Positions 35,561 through 46,344 of a stretch of 64,000 nucleotides of DNA are shown piece after piece (position 1 is the first letter of the stretch; every line of letters starts with the position of its first letter). The notes under the pieces are model-generated. The model saw nothing but the letters and a program-made list of their open reading frames with translations, had not been told where the DNA came from and searched no databases. A program made the translations under genes and the position numbers. This DNA is from Mesobacillus campisalis. GTDB taxonomy: Bacteria; Bacillota; Bacilli; Bacillales; Cytobacillaceae. The DNA lies in NCBI RefSeq assembly GCF_000986785.1, contig NZ_LAYY01000008.1, positions 62,001-126,000 of the forward strand, in the 5' to 3' direction.

Positions 35561-36832
35561 TTATTTCATGTTCTTGATTAGTTCGTCACCGAATTCGGAG
35601 CATTTTACTTCGGTTGCTCCATCCATCAGGCGGGCAAAGTCATAAGTGACGACTTTGGAAGCAATTGTTTCCTCCATTGATTTCACAATCATGGAAGCAG
35701 CTTCTGTCCAGCCAAGGTGTTCAAGCAGCAATACGCCTGAAAGAATGACAGATGATGGGTTCACCTTATCCAATCCTGCATATTTTGGCGCAGTTCCATG
35801 CGTAGCTTCAAAGATTGCATGTCCTGTTTCATAGTTGATGTTCGCTCCCGGAGCGATTCCGATTCCGCCAACCTGTGCAGCAAGCGCATCGGAAATATAG
35901 TCTCCATTCAGGTTCATGGTCGCAACAACATCGAACTCTTTTGGACGTGTAAGAATTTGCTGAAGGAAGATGTCGGCAATTGCATCCTTCACGATGATTT
36001 TGCCAGCAGCCTCGGCATCAGCCTGCGCTTTGTTTGCTGCATCTGCTCCCTGCTCATCTTTAATTCTGTCATACTGTGCCCAAGTGAATACTTTATCACC
36101 GTATTCCTTTTCAGCAAGCTCATAGCCCCAGTTCTTGAATGCACCTTCAGTGAACTTCATGATATTGCCTTTATGTACCAGTGTAACGGACTTGCGGCCT
36201 TCTTTAATCGCATATTCGATCGCTGCACGCACAAGACGGCTTGTTCCTTCTTCGGAAACCGGCTTGATTCCGATTCCTGAAGTTTCAGGGAAGCGGATTT
36301 TGTTAACGCCCATTTCATCTTGCAGGAAGCTGATCAGTTTCTTTACTTCATCCGAACCTTTTTGGTACTCGATCCCTGCATAGATATCCTCTGTGTTTTC
36401 ACGGAAGATAACCATATCTGTATCCTGTGGGCGTTTAACCGGGGAAGGAACACCTTCGAACCAGCGCACAGGACGCAGGCAGACAAACAGGTCAAGTTCC
36501 TGGCGCAGCGCTACGTTCAGGGAACGGATTCCGCCGCCGATAGGAGTTGTAAGAGGTCCCTTGATCGCAATCAGATACTCGTTGATTACATCAAGTGTCT
36601 CGGAAGGAAGCCATTCTCCTGTTTGGTTGAATGCTTTTTCTCCTGCCAGGACTTCTTTCCAGACAAGCTTGCGCTCACCTTTATATGCCTTTTCAACAGC
36701 AGCATCCAGTACTCTTGATGCGGAAGCCCAGATGTCGGGGCCTGTTCCATCGCCTTCAATAAATGGAACAACCGGATTGTTTGGTACGTTTAATACTCCA
36801 TCTTTTACCGTGATTTTTTCACCTTGTGTCAT
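35561..36832 (-). CDS. icd: Isocitrate dehydrogenase (NADP)
   Basis: 423 residues (B. subtilis CitC/Icd 423). Substrate-binding [23 protein letters not shown] (read in parts), with the Ser contacting isocitrate, [14 protein letters not shown], metal site [18 protein letters not shown], and [11 protein letters not shown]. It oxidises isocitrate to 2-oxoglutarate. Start ATG 36832, after GGAGGGAG; an open frame extends 75 codons upstream but through the citZ-icd intergenic hairpin, without RBS. The gene follows citZ by 166 nt. Confidence 0.96.
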   Translation of the reverse strand: MTQGEKITVKDGVLNVPNNPVVPFIEGDGTGPDIWASASRVLDAAVEKAYKGERKLVWKEVLAGEKAFNQTGEWLPSETLDVINEYLIAIKGPLTTPIGGGIRSLNVALRQELDLFVCLRPVRWFEGVPSPVKRPQDTDMVIFRENTEDIYAGIEYQKGSDEVKKLISFLQDEMGVNKIRFPETSGIGIKPVSEEGTSRLVRAAIEYAIKEGRKSVTLVHKGNIMKFTEGAFKNWGYELAEKEYGDKVFTWAQYDRIKDEQGADAANKAQADAEAAGKIIVKDAIADIFLQQILTRPKEFDVVATMNLNGDYISDALAAQVGGIGIAPGANINYETGHAIFEATHGTAPKYAGLDKVNPSSVILSGVLLLEHLGWTEAASMIVKSMEETIASKVVTYDFARLMDGATEVKCSEFGDELIKNMK

Positions 36833-36862
36833 CTCTCTATCTCCCTCCATAATATCCCAAAA

Positions 36863-36895
36863 TGGAAGGCCGGCGGCAATGCACCTAGCCTTCCA
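36863..36895 (-). other. Hairpin in the citZ-icd intergenic region
   Basis: TGGAAGGC (36863-36870) and GCCTTCCA (36888-36895) form a perfect 8-bp stem with a 17-nt loop. On the minus strand it is followed by TTTTGGG and lies about 30 nt before the icd start. It could be a weak attenuator or a processing/stability element separating citZ and icd expression. Confidence 0.5.
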
Positions 36896-36998
36896 TATTT
36901 GCAAAAGCCCTGCAGCATGATAGGTCATGATGCCAGTCTGCTTTCGTACTATTCTATTAGAACAATTTTTTTGAAAAAAGTAAAATGTTGCGAATCTA

Positions 36999-38117
36999 TC
37001 AGCCTCTAAGCTCGACTGCAACATAATCCTGTTTGCCAGGACCATTGTATTCCGCACGCGGACGGATCAGGCGATTATTCTCGTATTGCTCCAGAATGTG
37101 GGCAAGCCATCCGGAAACACGGCTCACAGCAAAAATCGGCGTGAACAGGTCATGGTCGATGCCAAGGCTGTGGTATACAGATGCAGAATAGAAGTCCACG
37201 TTAGGCGGAAGCTTTTTCTCGCCGGTAACAATTTCTTCAATCCTTGTCGACATCTGGTACCAATGCGGCTCGCCTGTAAGTTCAGTCAGCTTTGCGGACA
37301 TTTCGCGCAAGTGCTTGGCGCGCGGGTCACCCTGGCGGTACACCCTGTGTCCAAAGCCCATGATTTTTTCCTTATTATCCAGTTTTTGACGGATATATGG
37401 TTCAACATTTTCAAGGGTGCTAATTTCTTTCAGCATCTTCATGACAGCCTCGTTCGCACCGCCATGAAGAGGACCTTTCAGGGCGCCAATCGCGGCAGTC
37501 ACACCGGAATAGACATCGGATAAGGTCGCTACACACACACGTGCAGTGAATGTGGAGGCATTCAGCTCATGGTCCGCATGAAGAACCAGCGCTTTATTCA
37601 TCGCTTCAACTGCGACCGGCTCAGGGTCTTTTCCTGTCAGCATGTAAAGGAAGTTGGCTGCGAAGTTCAAATCTTCCCTTGGAGCAATCGGCTCAAGACC
37701 TTTGCGGATACGGGCAAATGCTGTCACGATTGCCGGCATTTTTGCCTGCAGGCGGATGGCTTTGCGGTAGTTTGCTTCCTCATCCATCTGGTCTGCTTCC
37801 TCATCGTAAAGCCCCAGCAGGGAGACAGCTGTCCTGAGTGCTGCCATTGGATGGACCGTATCGATCGGGTACATTTTAAAGTGCGCAAGCACCTCTTCCG
37901 GCAATGCCATATTGCTGGCAAGCTGCTGTTTCAGTTCTTCCAGCTGGGCGCCTGTAGGCAAAGTGCGATGCCATAAAAGGTAGATTACTTCTTCGAAACT
38001 TGCGTTATCAGCAAGATCATCGATGTCGAACCCTACATATGTAAGTGTGTCATCGATGATGGAACTGATCGAGGAGGTAGTTGCCACTACTCCTTCAAGA
38101 CCGCGTGTAACTGTCAT
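36999..38117 (-). CDS. citZ: Citrate synthase II
   Basis: A 372-residue type-II-like citrate synthase (B. subtilis CitZ 372). Catalytic residues sit in [42 protein letters not shown] and [10 protein letters not shown] (the Asp). It condenses oxaloacetate and acetyl-CoA at the TCA entry. ATG 38117 follows AGAGGGAG. It leads the citZ-icd-mdh cluster. Confidence 0.96.
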   Translation of the reverse strand: MTVTRGLEGVVATTSSISSIIDDTLTYVGFDIDDLADNASFEEVIYLLWHRTLPTGAQLEELKQQLASNMALPEEVLAHFKMYPIDTVHPMAALRTAVSLLGLYDEEADQMDEEANYRKAIRLQAKMPAIVTAFARIRKGLEPIAPREDLNFAANFLYMLTGKDPEPVAVEAMNKALVLHADHELNASTFTARVCVATLSDVYSGVTAAIGALKGPLHGGANEAVMKMLKEISTLENVEPYIRQKLDNKEKIMGFGHRVYRQGDPRAKHLREMSAKLTELTGEPHWYQMSTRIEEIVTGEKKLPPNVDFYSASVYHSLGIDHDLFTPIFAVSRVSGWLAHILEQYENNRLIRPRAEYNGPGKQDYVAVELRG

Positions 38118-38293
38118 ACAAATCTCTCCCTCTTTTGAATATTTTCCCCATTCTTTTCTATTTTCATAGCTGAAAATGGAATGCATCTGCCAAAAACACG
38201 AAATTTCTGACTCTTTTAAAAAATACAGTCCTTTTGCCGTCCTTCCTGACTTTCTCGTTCCATCGAGCGGTTGCTCAACCAACGCACAAAAAA

Positions 38294-38307
38294 AGAAAAT
38301 GCTTACA
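38294..38307 (-). promoter_or_regulatory. CcpA cre site in the citZ leader
   Basis: Minus strand TGTAAGCATTTTCT matches the cre consensus TGWAARCGYTWNCW at 13 of 14 positions and lies about 70-85 nt downstream of the expected start. A cre of the same sequence and position class is known for B. subtilis citZ (recollection). It predicts carbon catabolite repression by a CcpA roadblock. Confidence 0.75.
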
Positions 38308-38383
38308 TTATTGATTAAGGAAAAACCCGGATTACGGGTATGGGACTTATAAAAAAGGAAGGGCTGGTATAATTACAAGTCCT

Positions 38384-38412
38384 ATTATAAACAATTCTCT
38401 GACATTTGTGAA
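38384..38412 (-). promoter_or_regulatory. Sigma-A promoter of citZ
   Basis: Minus strand TTCACA (38412-38407), 17-nt spacer, TATAAT (38389-38384). It leaves a 260-nt leader holding the cre site and a small ACCCG/CGGGT hairpin with TTTTT (38339-38321), which is likely the ytwI terminator or a weak attenuator. Confidence 0.75.
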
Positions 38413-38441
38413 CGAAAAGTACTTAAAAGACAAAAAAATTG

Positions 38442-38918
38442 TTATTTCACAAAAAAACCATTCATCATTTCGATGATTTTCATCGCTGCATAAGCTATTC
38501 CCGCACCAATCAGAGGACCTACAGCCACGCCCTTGAATAAGGAAACGGACAAAACCGTCCCAAGGACAAGAGCAGTGGTAATATGAGGATCTTCCGCGAG
38601 CAGGGTTACCCCTCCCTTTGCAAGCAGGGCGACAAAAATTCCTGACAAAAGGGCGACCCATGCATATGGGGACCTGAAAGCCGCTGTCAAATCCTTGAAA
38701 CCGACGTCTCCGCTTGCGATGGGAGCCAGGACGGCAATTGTGATGATGGTCACTCCCCAGTTTATCCCTTTTCCCTGCAGGAACGAAAACACCTTAGAAT
38801 CTACTCCGAAAAGCTTTAGTATAAAAAGAACGGCAACTGCAATAATCAAAGATTGGTTTTTTACAATCAGGGCGATTGCCAGCAACAGCCCTAAAAACAG
38901 AAACGGTTCAATCCCCAT
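38442..38918 (-). CDS. ytwI: DUF441 membrane protein YtwI
   Basis: 158 residues with four or five membrane segments (LFLGLLLAIALIV, SLIIAVAVLFILKLF, VTIITIAVLAPIASG, then ALLSGIFVALLA). Matches the UPF0756/DUF441 family; function unknown. Start ATG 38918, after AAGGGTG; the frame continues 7 codons upstream without an RBS. It lies upstream of citZ, as in B. subtilis. Confidence 0.85.
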   Translation of the reverse strand: MGIEPFLFLGLLLAIALIVKNQSLIIAVAVLFILKLFGVDSKVFSFLQGKGINWGVTIITIAVLAPIASGDVGFKDLTAAFRSPYAWVALLSGIFVALLAKGGVTLLAEDPHITTALVLGTVLSVSLFKGVAVGPLIGAGIAYAAMKIIEMMNGFFVK

Positions 38919-39131
38919 TTTTTCACCCTTCCATAGCAATGTTATTTTAACATAACTTAAAATCTATCCACAAAAGATTCGCCTTCATCCTGCCTGCTGC
39001 ATGTAATCCCCCTTTTTCGCAAGAGAAGGAGTTTTCCCTCTTCCTGGCGAATGTTTCCTGTAACTTCTCCATATGTATTACATTAAAGGCGTTATTGGCC
39101 AAGCTAATCCAATGAAGGTAGTGGGAACGAT

Positions 39132-40253
39132 ATGAATCCAATTTACGCAAGCAGAGTATTGAGAAGTGTTCTGGTATTATTTGTTTTTATTTCTGCCATC
39201 CTCTCCATTTATTATTTATCCAAAATTACCTACCCATTTATCATTGCCATTCTGATTGCCTTTTTTATGAATCCCATGGTTGATTTTTTTGAAAAAAAGG
39301 CAAAAATGCCGAGGGGCCTTGCCGTGGTTATTTCTTTATTCCTTATTGTCGGCCTGTTTGCCGGACTGATCACCCTCCTGGTTGCCGAAATCGTCTCTGG
39401 AGCAGAGTACCTTGCCCTGGTGGTTCCCAATCATGTCGAAACTTTGGTGGATTTTCTCGAGCAGCTGTTTGCCGCCCAGGTCATCCCGCTTTACAACCAG
39501 CTTTCAGGGCTGTTTAACAACCTTGATGTTGGCCAGCAGGATACCATTTTGCAAAACATCCAAAGTGTTGGTTCCCAGATTGGGACAACTGCAGGAAATT
39601 TCATTCAGGGATTTTTCGAGAAGATACCAGCCATCCTTGGCTGGTTCCCTAATGCGGCTACCGTCATCATTTTTTCTTTGCTTGCCACTTTTTTTATCAG
39701 CCGGGATTGGCACCGACTGTCCACTTTTGGAAGATATTTGCCCAAAAAGGCAAAGTCCAGCGGAAAAACAGTATTTGCCGATTTGAAAAAGGCCCTGTTC
39801 GGTTTTATCCGGGCACAGCTGACGCTTATTTCAATTACTACGGTCATCATTCTTATCGGCTTGCTGATCCTCAAAGTGGATTATGCCATCACGATTGCCC
39901 TGGTGACGGGAATCGTTGATATCATCCCGTACTTGGGGACAGGGGCCATATTTGTTCCATGGATCATTTTTGAAGCTGTAGCCGGCGATATGGCCAGGGC
40001 CCTTGGCCTCGGGATCCTTTATGTTGTTGTACTTGTCCAGCGCCAGCTCATGGAGCCAAAAATCCTTTCATCAAGCATCGGCCTGGACCCTCTTGCAACC
40101 TTGGTCAGCCTGTTTGCCGGGTTCAAGCTGCTTGGCTTCCTGGGATTGATTGCCGGGCCTGTCACCCTCGTCATCATTACGACATTGCACAAAGCCAATG
40201 TTTTCCGCGATTTATGGGAATACATAAAGGGCAAGGAAGAGAGGCCTTTATGA
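39132..40253 (+). CDS. ytvI: AI-2E family transporter-like membrane protein YtvI
   Basis: 373 residues, the B. subtilis YtvI family (AI-2E transporter / sporulation integral membrane protein). About 7-8 transmembrane segments: two in the first 75 residues, a soluble stretch about 95-150, then a C-terminal bundle with the family signature GIVDIIPYLGTGAIFVPWI (about 263-281). Transport substrate unknown. It is on the plus strand, divergent from ytwI and convergent with fxsA. Confidence 0.88.
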   Translation: MNPIYASRVLRSVLVLFVFISAILSIYYLSKITYPFIIAILIAFFMNPMVDFFEKKAKMPRGLAVVISLFLIVGLFAGLITLLVAEIVSGAEYLALVVPNHVETLVDFLEQLFAAQVIPLYNQLSGLFNNLDVGQQDTILQNIQSVGSQIGTTAGNFIQGFFEKIPAILGWFPNAATVIIFSLLATFFISRDWHRLSTFGRYLPKKAKSSGKTVFADLKKALFGFIRAQLTLISITTVIILIGLLILKVDYAITIALVTGIVDIIPYLGTGAIFVPWIIFEAVAGDMARALGLGILYVVVLVQRQLMEPKILSSSIGLDPLATLVSLFAGFKLLGFLGLIAGPVTLVIITTLHKANVFRDLWEYIKGKEERPL

Positions 40254-40276
40254 TATATGGCGGCAATGCAGGCCGA

Positions 40277-40312
40277 AATAAAAACGCCAGCATATCAGCT
40301 GGCGTTTTTATT
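40277..40312. terminator. Bidirectional terminator between ytvI and fxsA
   Basis: AAAAACGCCAGC / GCTGGCGTTTTT hairpin with a 6-nt loop. A/T runs on both sides serve ytvI (+) and pyk-fxsA (-). Confidence 0.9.
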
Positions 40313-40697
40313 ATCTAAAAATGGTGATGGATCCCTTATCCAATTTTCTCTTCAGGAATCTATACAGACGCGCCTTGAAGAACTTTCTTGTTGGCGGAGC
40401 GAGCAATAAGAACCCAATTGCGTCCGTGACGAACCCAGGAGCCAGCAGGAGCGTCCCTCCGACAAGGATGCAGACTCCGTCAAGCAAGGCATCTCCCGGC
40501 ATCATGCTCCTTCTTAGATTGTCCTGAAGCTTTTGGAGTGTCGCCAAGCCTTCTTTTTTAGCAAGGTAGGCGCCCAGGACCCCGGTCAGGATGATTAAAA
40601 GGACCGTTAACGGAACGCCAATCGTCCTTCCCGACCAGATCAGAACCCCTATTTCAAGCGCCTGGACCACAAGGATGGCGAGAAAGAGATATCTCAT
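40311..40697 (-). CDS. fxsA: FxsA family membrane protein
   Basis: 128 residues. Start MRYLFLAILVVQALEIGVLIW, then LLIILTGVLGAYLAKKEG and GTLLLAPGFVTDAIGFLLLAPPTR, the FxsA core with three to four membrane segments; FxsA was named for effects on phage T7 exclusion in E. coli. It starts 3 nt after the pyk stop, so it is translationally coupled to pyk. Equivalent to B. subtilis ytzA. Confidence 0.9.
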   Translation of the reverse strand: MRYLFLAILVVQALEIGVLIWSGRTIGVPLTVLLIILTGVLGAYLAKKEGLATLQKLQDNLRRSMMPGDALLDGVCILVGGTLLLAPGFVTDAIGFLLLAPPTRKFFKARLYRFLKRKLDKGSITIFR

Positions 40698-40700
40698 CGC

Positions 40701-42461
40701 TTACAAGACATTTGCATGGCCGTTAAGGATTACCCCTCTGCGGGCATCGACCGTAATCTCCTGGCCTTCCTGGAACAGTTCCATTGCATTTTCGACACCG
40801 ACAATTACGGGGATTCCGACATTCAGGCCAACGACAGCCGCATGGCTGGTCAATCCGCCTTCTTCGGTAATCAGGGCCGCGCATTTTTCGATGGCAGGAA
40901 CCATCTCCCGGTCAGAACCGATGGTGACCAGAATGCTGCCAGGAGTTACCTTATCCAGAGCTTCCTGGGCATTGCGGGCCAGGACCACTCTTCCGAATGC
41001 AGACTTGCGTCCAATTCCCTGGGCTTTCGCAAGTACATCTCCCACCACATGGATCTTCATCAGGTTGGTTGTACCTGCTTCTCCAACAGGAACCCCAGCA
41101 GTGATTACCACAAGGTCGCTATGCTTCACCAATCCGCTGTTCATGCTTTCCTCAACCGCATTATCAAGCATCTCATCGGTTGTTTCAGCTTTCTTGCCAA
41201 GCTGCGGATAAACGCCCCAAACAAGGGCAAGGCGGCGCAATACAAAGTCATTTGAGGTGACAGCAACGATAGGAGCCTTTGTCCGGTATTTGGAAATCAT
41301 CCTTGCTGTATGGCCGCTTTCAGTCGGCGTGATAATCGCGCTGACATCAAGGTTTAATGCTGTATGGGCAACAGACTGCCCAATGGCATCTGTAATGCTG
41401 TGTTCTGTGTTTTTGCTTCTTTCTGACAGAAGGTCTTTATGGTTAAGAGCCTGCTCTGCACGGGAAGCGATATTATGCATCGTCTGGACAGCCTCTACAG
41501 GGTAGTGGCCGGCAGCTGTTTCACCGGAAAGCATGATTGCGTCTGTCCCATCGAAAATCGCATTGGCTACGTCACTGGCCTCCGCACGAGTCGGCCTTGG
41601 GTTGCGCTGCATGGAATCAAGCATTTGCGTCGCTGTAATAACCGGTTTGCCCAGAATGTTGCATTTTTTAATCAAATCTTTTTGTACCAGCGGAACTTCT
41701 TCAGCCGGAATCTCAACGCCAAGATCACCCCTCGCGACCATTAGGCCGTCAGAAACAGCAAGGATTTCGTCGATGTTGTCGACACCTTCCTGGTTTTCAA
41801 TTTTAGGAATGATGTTGATGTAATTGGCATTGTTTTTTTCAAGAAGCTCGCGGATTTCCAGCACGTCGGCCCCTCTGCGGACAAAGGAGGCAGCAATGAA
41901 GTCTACACCTTGCTCGATTCCGAACAGGATATCCTGTGCATCTTTTTCGGTAATGCCTGGAAGTTTAACCGAAACTCCAGGAACGTTCACACCTTTTTTA
42001 TTCTTCAGTGTTCCGCTATTAAGGATTTTTGTCCTGATTTCCTGGCTGGCACGGTCAAGGCTGATTACCTCAAGGCCAATAAGCCCGTCATCCAGCAGGA
42101 TTTTTGCACCGGAATGGACATCCTCAATCAAACTGTCATACGTGACCGAAAACTTCTCTGTTGTTCCGAGAACTTCTTTCATGGAAACGATGATTTCGTC
42201 GCCGGCCTTAAGTTCAATTGCACCATTTTCCATGTTGTGGGTACGGATTTCCGGTCCTTTTGTATCGAGAAGGATTCCGATGTTTTTCCCAGTTTTCTCG
42301 GCAGCTTCGCGGATATTTTTAATCCGCTGGCCGTGTTCCTCATGGTCTCCATGGGAGAAGTTCAGGCGTGCCACATTCATGCCTGCCTCCATTAGACTGG
42401 TAAGATTCTCGATACTTTCACTAGCTGGACCAATTGTACATACAATTTTAGTTTTGCGCAT
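40701..42461 (-). CDS. pyk: Pyruvate kinase with C-terminal PEP-utiliser domain
   Basis: 586 residues. TIM-barrel catalytic part with [29 protein letters not shown] and the signature [12 protein letters not shown], then a B domain and an allosteric C domain (to about 473). The extra C-terminal domain of about 110 residues is typical of Bacillus/Geobacillus pyruvate kinase and carries [13 protein letters not shown], a PEP-synthase-like phosphohistidine swivelling motif. RBS AGGAGG. It follows pfkA by 28 nt and is followed by fxsA. Confidence 0.97.
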   Translation of the reverse strand: MRKTKIVCTIGPASESIENLTSLMEAGMNVARLNFSHGDHEEHGQRIKNIREAAEKTGKNIGILLDTKGPEIRTHNMENGAIELKAGDEIIVSMKEVLGTTEKFSVTYDSLIEDVHSGAKILLDDGLIGLEVISLDRASQEIRTKILNSGTLKNKKGVNVPGVSVKLPGITEKDAQDILFGIEQGVDFIAASFVRRGADVLEIRELLEKNNANYINIIPKIENQEGVDNIDEILAVSDGLMVARGDLGVEIPAEEVPLVQKDLIKKCNILGKPVITATQMLDSMQRNPRPTRAEASDVANAIFDGTDAIMLSGETAAGHYPVEAVQTMHNIASRAEQALNHKDLLSERSKNTEHSITDAIGQSVAHTALNLDVSAIITPTESGHTARMISKYRTKAPIVAVTSNDFVLRRLALVWGVYPQLGKKAETTDEMLDNAVEESMNSGLVKHSDLVVITAGVPVGEAGTTNLMKIHVVGDVLAKAQGIGRKSAFGRVVLARNAQEALDKVTPGSILVTIGSDREMVPAIEKCAALITEEGGLTSHAAVVGLNVGIPVIVGVENAMELFQEGQEITVDARRGVILNGHANVL

Positions 42462-42489
42462 TTATTGCAACCTCCTGGTTTGTGACAAA

Positions 42490-43455
<966 letters not shown>

Positions 43456-43544
43456 TCACCTCGTTAAAATGTCCTATATGTATGCCCTATCTGCAGTCAG
43501 CATCCCTGCCCTTAGTTTGGACAGGAACACTTGCCAATATTTCT

Positions 43545-43573
43545 AAAATACCATGAAGGATGGTCCATCTCAA
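43545..43573 (-). promoter_or_regulatory. Probable sigma-A promoter of pfkA-pyk
   Basis: Minus strand TTGAGA (43573-43568), 17-nt spacer, TATTTT (43550-43545), about 95 nt before the pfkA start. Confidence 0.55.
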
Positions 43574-43669
43574 CTTAATACTGGTGTTTTAGTCCATAGA
43601 CGGAATAATAAATAAACTGGAAGCGTTTTATTAGTCTTAACGCCATTCTTATTGTTAAAACCACAAAAA

Positions 43670-43697
43670 AGAAACGTGCCTAGTTTGGCACGTTTTT
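43670..43697 (-). terminator. Terminator of accDA
   Basis: Minus strand AACGTGCC / GGCACGTT (loop AAACTA) followed by TCTTTTTTG. Confidence 0.88.
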
Positions 43698-44673
43698 AAT
43701 TTACCCCGATGTACTCATTAAAAAACGAATATTGGCCAATCATCTTATATTTTTTATATCGATGTTCAACCAGCTCTTCTGCCGAGAGGCTGCACAACTC
43801 TTTGAAAGATTTCTTTAAAACGGCCTCTATTTCCTTCGCCTGCCCATCGACGTCCTTATGGGCGCCACCCTTTGTTTCAGGAATGATTTCATCAATCAGG
43901 CCGAGTTCCTTTAAGTCAGGTGCCGTTATTTTCATGGTTTCCGCTGCTTTCCTGGCCAATGAGGCGTCCTTCCAAAGAATGGAGGCCGCACCTTCAGGAG
44001 AGATGACCGAGTAGGTGGAATTCTCCAGCATATGGATATGGTTGCCGACGCCGAGAGCAAGCGCTCCGCCGCTTCCGCCTTCCCCGATGACGATGCAGAC
44101 AACGGGAACTTTCAGCCCCGCCATTTCAAACAGGTTCCGGGCAATGGCTTCGCTTTGTCCTCGTTCTTCTGCCGCTTTTCCCGGGTATGCACCCTTTGTG
44201 TCAATAAAGCAGATAATCGGCCGTTTAAACTTATCTGCCTGTTTCATCAGCCTTAATGCCTTGCGGTATCCTTCCGGATGGGGCATGCCGAAATTCCGGC
44301 GGATGTTTTCCTTTGTATCCTTGCCCCTCTGATGGCCTATTACAGTCACAGGCAGGCCATTAAACTTGGCAATGCCGCCCACAATGGCTTCATCATCACC
44401 AAAGGTACGGTCCCCATGGCATTCAAAAAAGTCGTCAAACAGCCTTGAAATATAATCCAGCGTCGTCGGGCGTTCCGGATGGCGCGCAATCTGGACCCGG
44501 TCCCATGGCTTTATATTTTCATAAATTTCCCTTTCGAGCTTTTCAAGGCGAGCCTCCAGCTTTTCGATTTCATCTGTAAAATCGACATCTGTATTCTTTG
44601 TATATTCCTTCAGCTCCGTTATTTTTTTCTTCAGCTCAAGGACTGGTTTTTCAAATTCTAAAGCTCCTGCCAA
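43696..44673 (-). CDS. accA: Acetyl-CoA carboxylase carboxyltransferase subunit alpha
   Basis: A 325-residue crotonase-superfamily subunit. N-terminal coiled coil (about 10-50), core with [31 protein letters not shown] (read in parts) and [15 protein letters not shown] for carboxybiotin/acetyl-CoA binding. With AccD it transfers CO2 from biotin to acetyl-CoA, the first step of fatty acid synthesis. Start TTG 44673, 7 nt after GGAGGGG, overlapping the accD stop by 16 nt. Confidence 0.96.
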   Translation of the reverse strand: MAGALEFEKPVLELKKKITELKEYTKNTDVDFTDEIEKLEARLEKLEREIYENIKPWDRVQIARHPERPTTLDYISRLFDDFFECHGDRTFGDDEAIVGGIAKFNGLPVTVIGHQRGKDTKENIRRNFGMPHPEGYRKALRLMKQADKFKRPIICFIDTKGAYPGKAAEERGQSEAIARNLFEMAGLKVPVVCIVIGEGGSGGALALGVGNHIHMLENSTYSVISPEGAASILWKDASLARKAAETMKITAPDLKELGLIDEIIPETKGGAHKDVDGQAKEIEAVLKKSFKELCSLSAEELVEHRYKKYKMIGQYSFFNEYIGVN

Positions 44674-45536
44674 TTCAATTCCCCTCCCGGTGCATGGATT
44701 TCCAATATCGCTCCTACTTTTTCACGAAGATCCAGTCTGGAAACAACGGCATCAAGCTGCCCATGCTTCAGCAAAAATTCAGAGGTCTGGAAATCCTCCG
44801 GAAGCTCCTCGCGAATTGTCTGCTCAATGATCCTTCTTCCGGCAAAGCCAATCAACGCACCCGGCTCGGCAAGATTATAGTCCCCCAGGGAAGCAAAGCT
44901 TGCTGACACACCGCCTGTTGTAGGATGAGTCATAATGGAAATGATCAGCCCTCCATTGTCGCTGAATCTCTTCAATGCGACACTTGTCTTGGCCATCTGC
45001 ATCAAGCTTAAGACACCCTCCTGCATCCTCGCTCCGCCAGAGGCTGTAAAAATGATGAAGGGGACCCTCAATTTGTCTGCCATCTCAATCGCAAGGGTGA
45101 TTTTTTCGCCAACGACGGAACCCATGCTTCCCATGCGAAAACTGGCATCCATAATCGCAATGACTGTGTCCATTCCCATTACTTTTGCCTTTCCGGTGAC
45201 AATCGCCTCATTCAACCCGGTCTTCAGCCTGTCCTGCTCAAGCTTTTCTTCATAGCCGGGAAAACCAAGCGGGTTATCTGATTTCATGTTGGAATCGATT
45301 TCGGCAAATGTCCCGCCATCCACGAAACTTGCGATTCGCTCCCTGGAATTCATCTGGTGATGGTAATCGCAATGGAAGCACACTTTCAGGTTTTTCACCA
45401 GCTCTTTGGTGTACATGATTTTTTTACAGTTTGGACATTTTGTCATAATCCCTTCCGGAACATCCTGTTTGGCACTTTCGGAGGGTATTGTGGCATATTT
45501 TTTCTTCTTTGTTTTCGTAAAAAGATCTTTCAGCAA
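44658..45536 (-). CDS. accD: Acetyl-CoA carboxylase carboxyltransferase subunit beta
   Basis: 292 residues. N-terminal C4 zinc ribbon ([13 protein letters not shown] ... VCFHCDYH, about 34-58) and a crotonase-fold core with [27 protein letters not shown] and [16 protein letters not shown]. Start TTG after GGGAGG. First gene of accD-accA. A TGGC-N3-ACCA palindrome sits about 50 nt upstream. Confidence 0.96.
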   Translation of the reverse strand: MLKDLFTKTKKKKYATIPSESAKQDVPEGIMTKCPNCKKIMYTKELVKNLKVCFHCDYHHQMNSRERIASFVDGGTFAEIDSNMKSDNPLGFPGYEEKLEQDRLKTGLNEAIVTGKAKVMGMDTVIAIMDASFRMGSMGSVVGEKITLAIEMADKLRVPFIIFTASGGARMQEGVLSLMQMAKTSVALKRFSDNGGLIISIMTHPTTGGVSASFASLGDYNLAEPGALIGFAGRRIIEQTIREELPEDFQTSEFLLKHGQLDAVVSRLDLREKVGAILEIHAPGGELNWQEL

Positions 45537-45587
45537 GGTGTAACCTCCCTATTTATTTTGAAAAGACTTTGCGCTGTTGCTGCAAAA

Positions 45588-45600
45588 GTGGCCAGACCAC
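45588..45600 (-). promoter_or_regulatory. FadR/GntR-type operator in front of accDA
   Basis: GTGGCCAGACCAC, within AGTGGCCAGACCACT, is a 13-bp near-palindrome of the TGGTnnnACCA type used by FadR-subfamily GntR regulators. It differs at one base from the perfect palindrome at 47630-47642 in front of the malic enzyme-regulator operon. It lies about 52 nt before the accD start. A weak promoter (TTGTGG, 18 nt, GATATT at 45640-45611) is just upstream. Confidence 0.6.
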
Positions 45601-45693
45601 TGAGTTGGAAAATATCAGGCCTGCCTTTTGGCTTCCACAAGCCTGTCCTTTACTATAGAACATCCGGGAGGTGATTTTTGTTGATTGGTGTCG

Positions 45694-46344
45694 TCAAACC
45701 TCCGACAAATTCCGGAGCTTGCGGTAAGCAGCCTCCACCAAATTCTCATTTCCCTGTGCAAGGGCGTCGGCTAGCTCAAGATATTGCTCCTTAGTCGGCT
45801 GGAATTCATGAGTGTTCAAAGAATGGTAATAATCTTTCAATATCTGCCAAATCCTGTATATGAGATGATTATCTGCCAGCATGGCAATCTTCCCGAAAAA
45901 CCGGTCATCATCAACGTTATGCTCAGCCACCCATTTTTTTAAACTGCTGAATTCCTTTTCACCGTTCTTCATGAGGGCGATCTCAAGACAATCCCTTTCC
46001 ACAAAATGCTTTGTTTCAATAACATCGGCAATTGCTTTTTTATCCTGGAGGATGAAAGTACCCAGCAGCTGGACGAGCTGGTTCCCGCGGAAATCCCTTA
46101 TATAGGTTCCCTCTCCGCGCCTGGTTTCAATCAACCCAAGAAGTTCAAGGGCTCTTAAAGCCTCACGAACGGAAGAGCGTCCGGCATTAAGACGCTCGGA
46201 CAGCTCCCGTTCTGAAGGAATTTTATCGCCAGCCTTCAAGCCGTCTTTTTCAATCATGGCTCTCAGCTGGCGGACAATTTCAATGTAAACCTTTTTCGGG
46301 CTATCATCACTGGTAATGGACAGCCTCTCATTCACCTTTTTCAA
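45694..46344 (-). CDS. FadR-subfamily GntR transcriptional regulator
   Basis: 216 residues. N-terminal winged helix (about 10-78) with KVYIEIVRQLRAMI, IPSERELSERLNAGRSSVREALRALELLGL (read in parts) and RRGEGTYI, the classical GntR recognition pattern. The all-helical FCD-like C-terminal domain (about 90-216) contains the metal/ligand residues of FadR-type sensors (VERDCLEIAL, ADNHLIYRI). Start TTG 46344, 10 nt after GGAGG, overlapping the malic enzyme gene by 17 nt; a GTG at 46335 is an alternative. Co-transcribed with the malic enzyme and directly upstream of accDA. Matching operators before both units suggest it controls them; effector unknown (malonyl-CoA or an acyl-CoA is a guess). Confidence 0.85.
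   Translation of the reverse strand: MKKVNERLSITSDDSPKKVYIEIVRQLRAMIEKDGLKAGDKIPSERELSERLNAGRSSVREALRALELLGLIETRRGEGTYIRDFRGNQLVQLLGTFILQDKKAIADVIETKHFVERDCLEIALMKNGEKEFSSLKKWVAEHNVDDDRFFGKIAMLADNHLIYRIWQILKDYYHSLNTHEFQPTKEQYLELADALAQGNENLVEAAYRKLRNLSEV

Noticed and set aside
36833-37057. 75-codon extension upstream of icd
   Set aside because: It runs through the citZ-icd gap with its hairpin, lacks an RBS, and is unlike the start of known isocitrate dehydrogenases; GGAGGGAG directly precedes the ATG at 36832.
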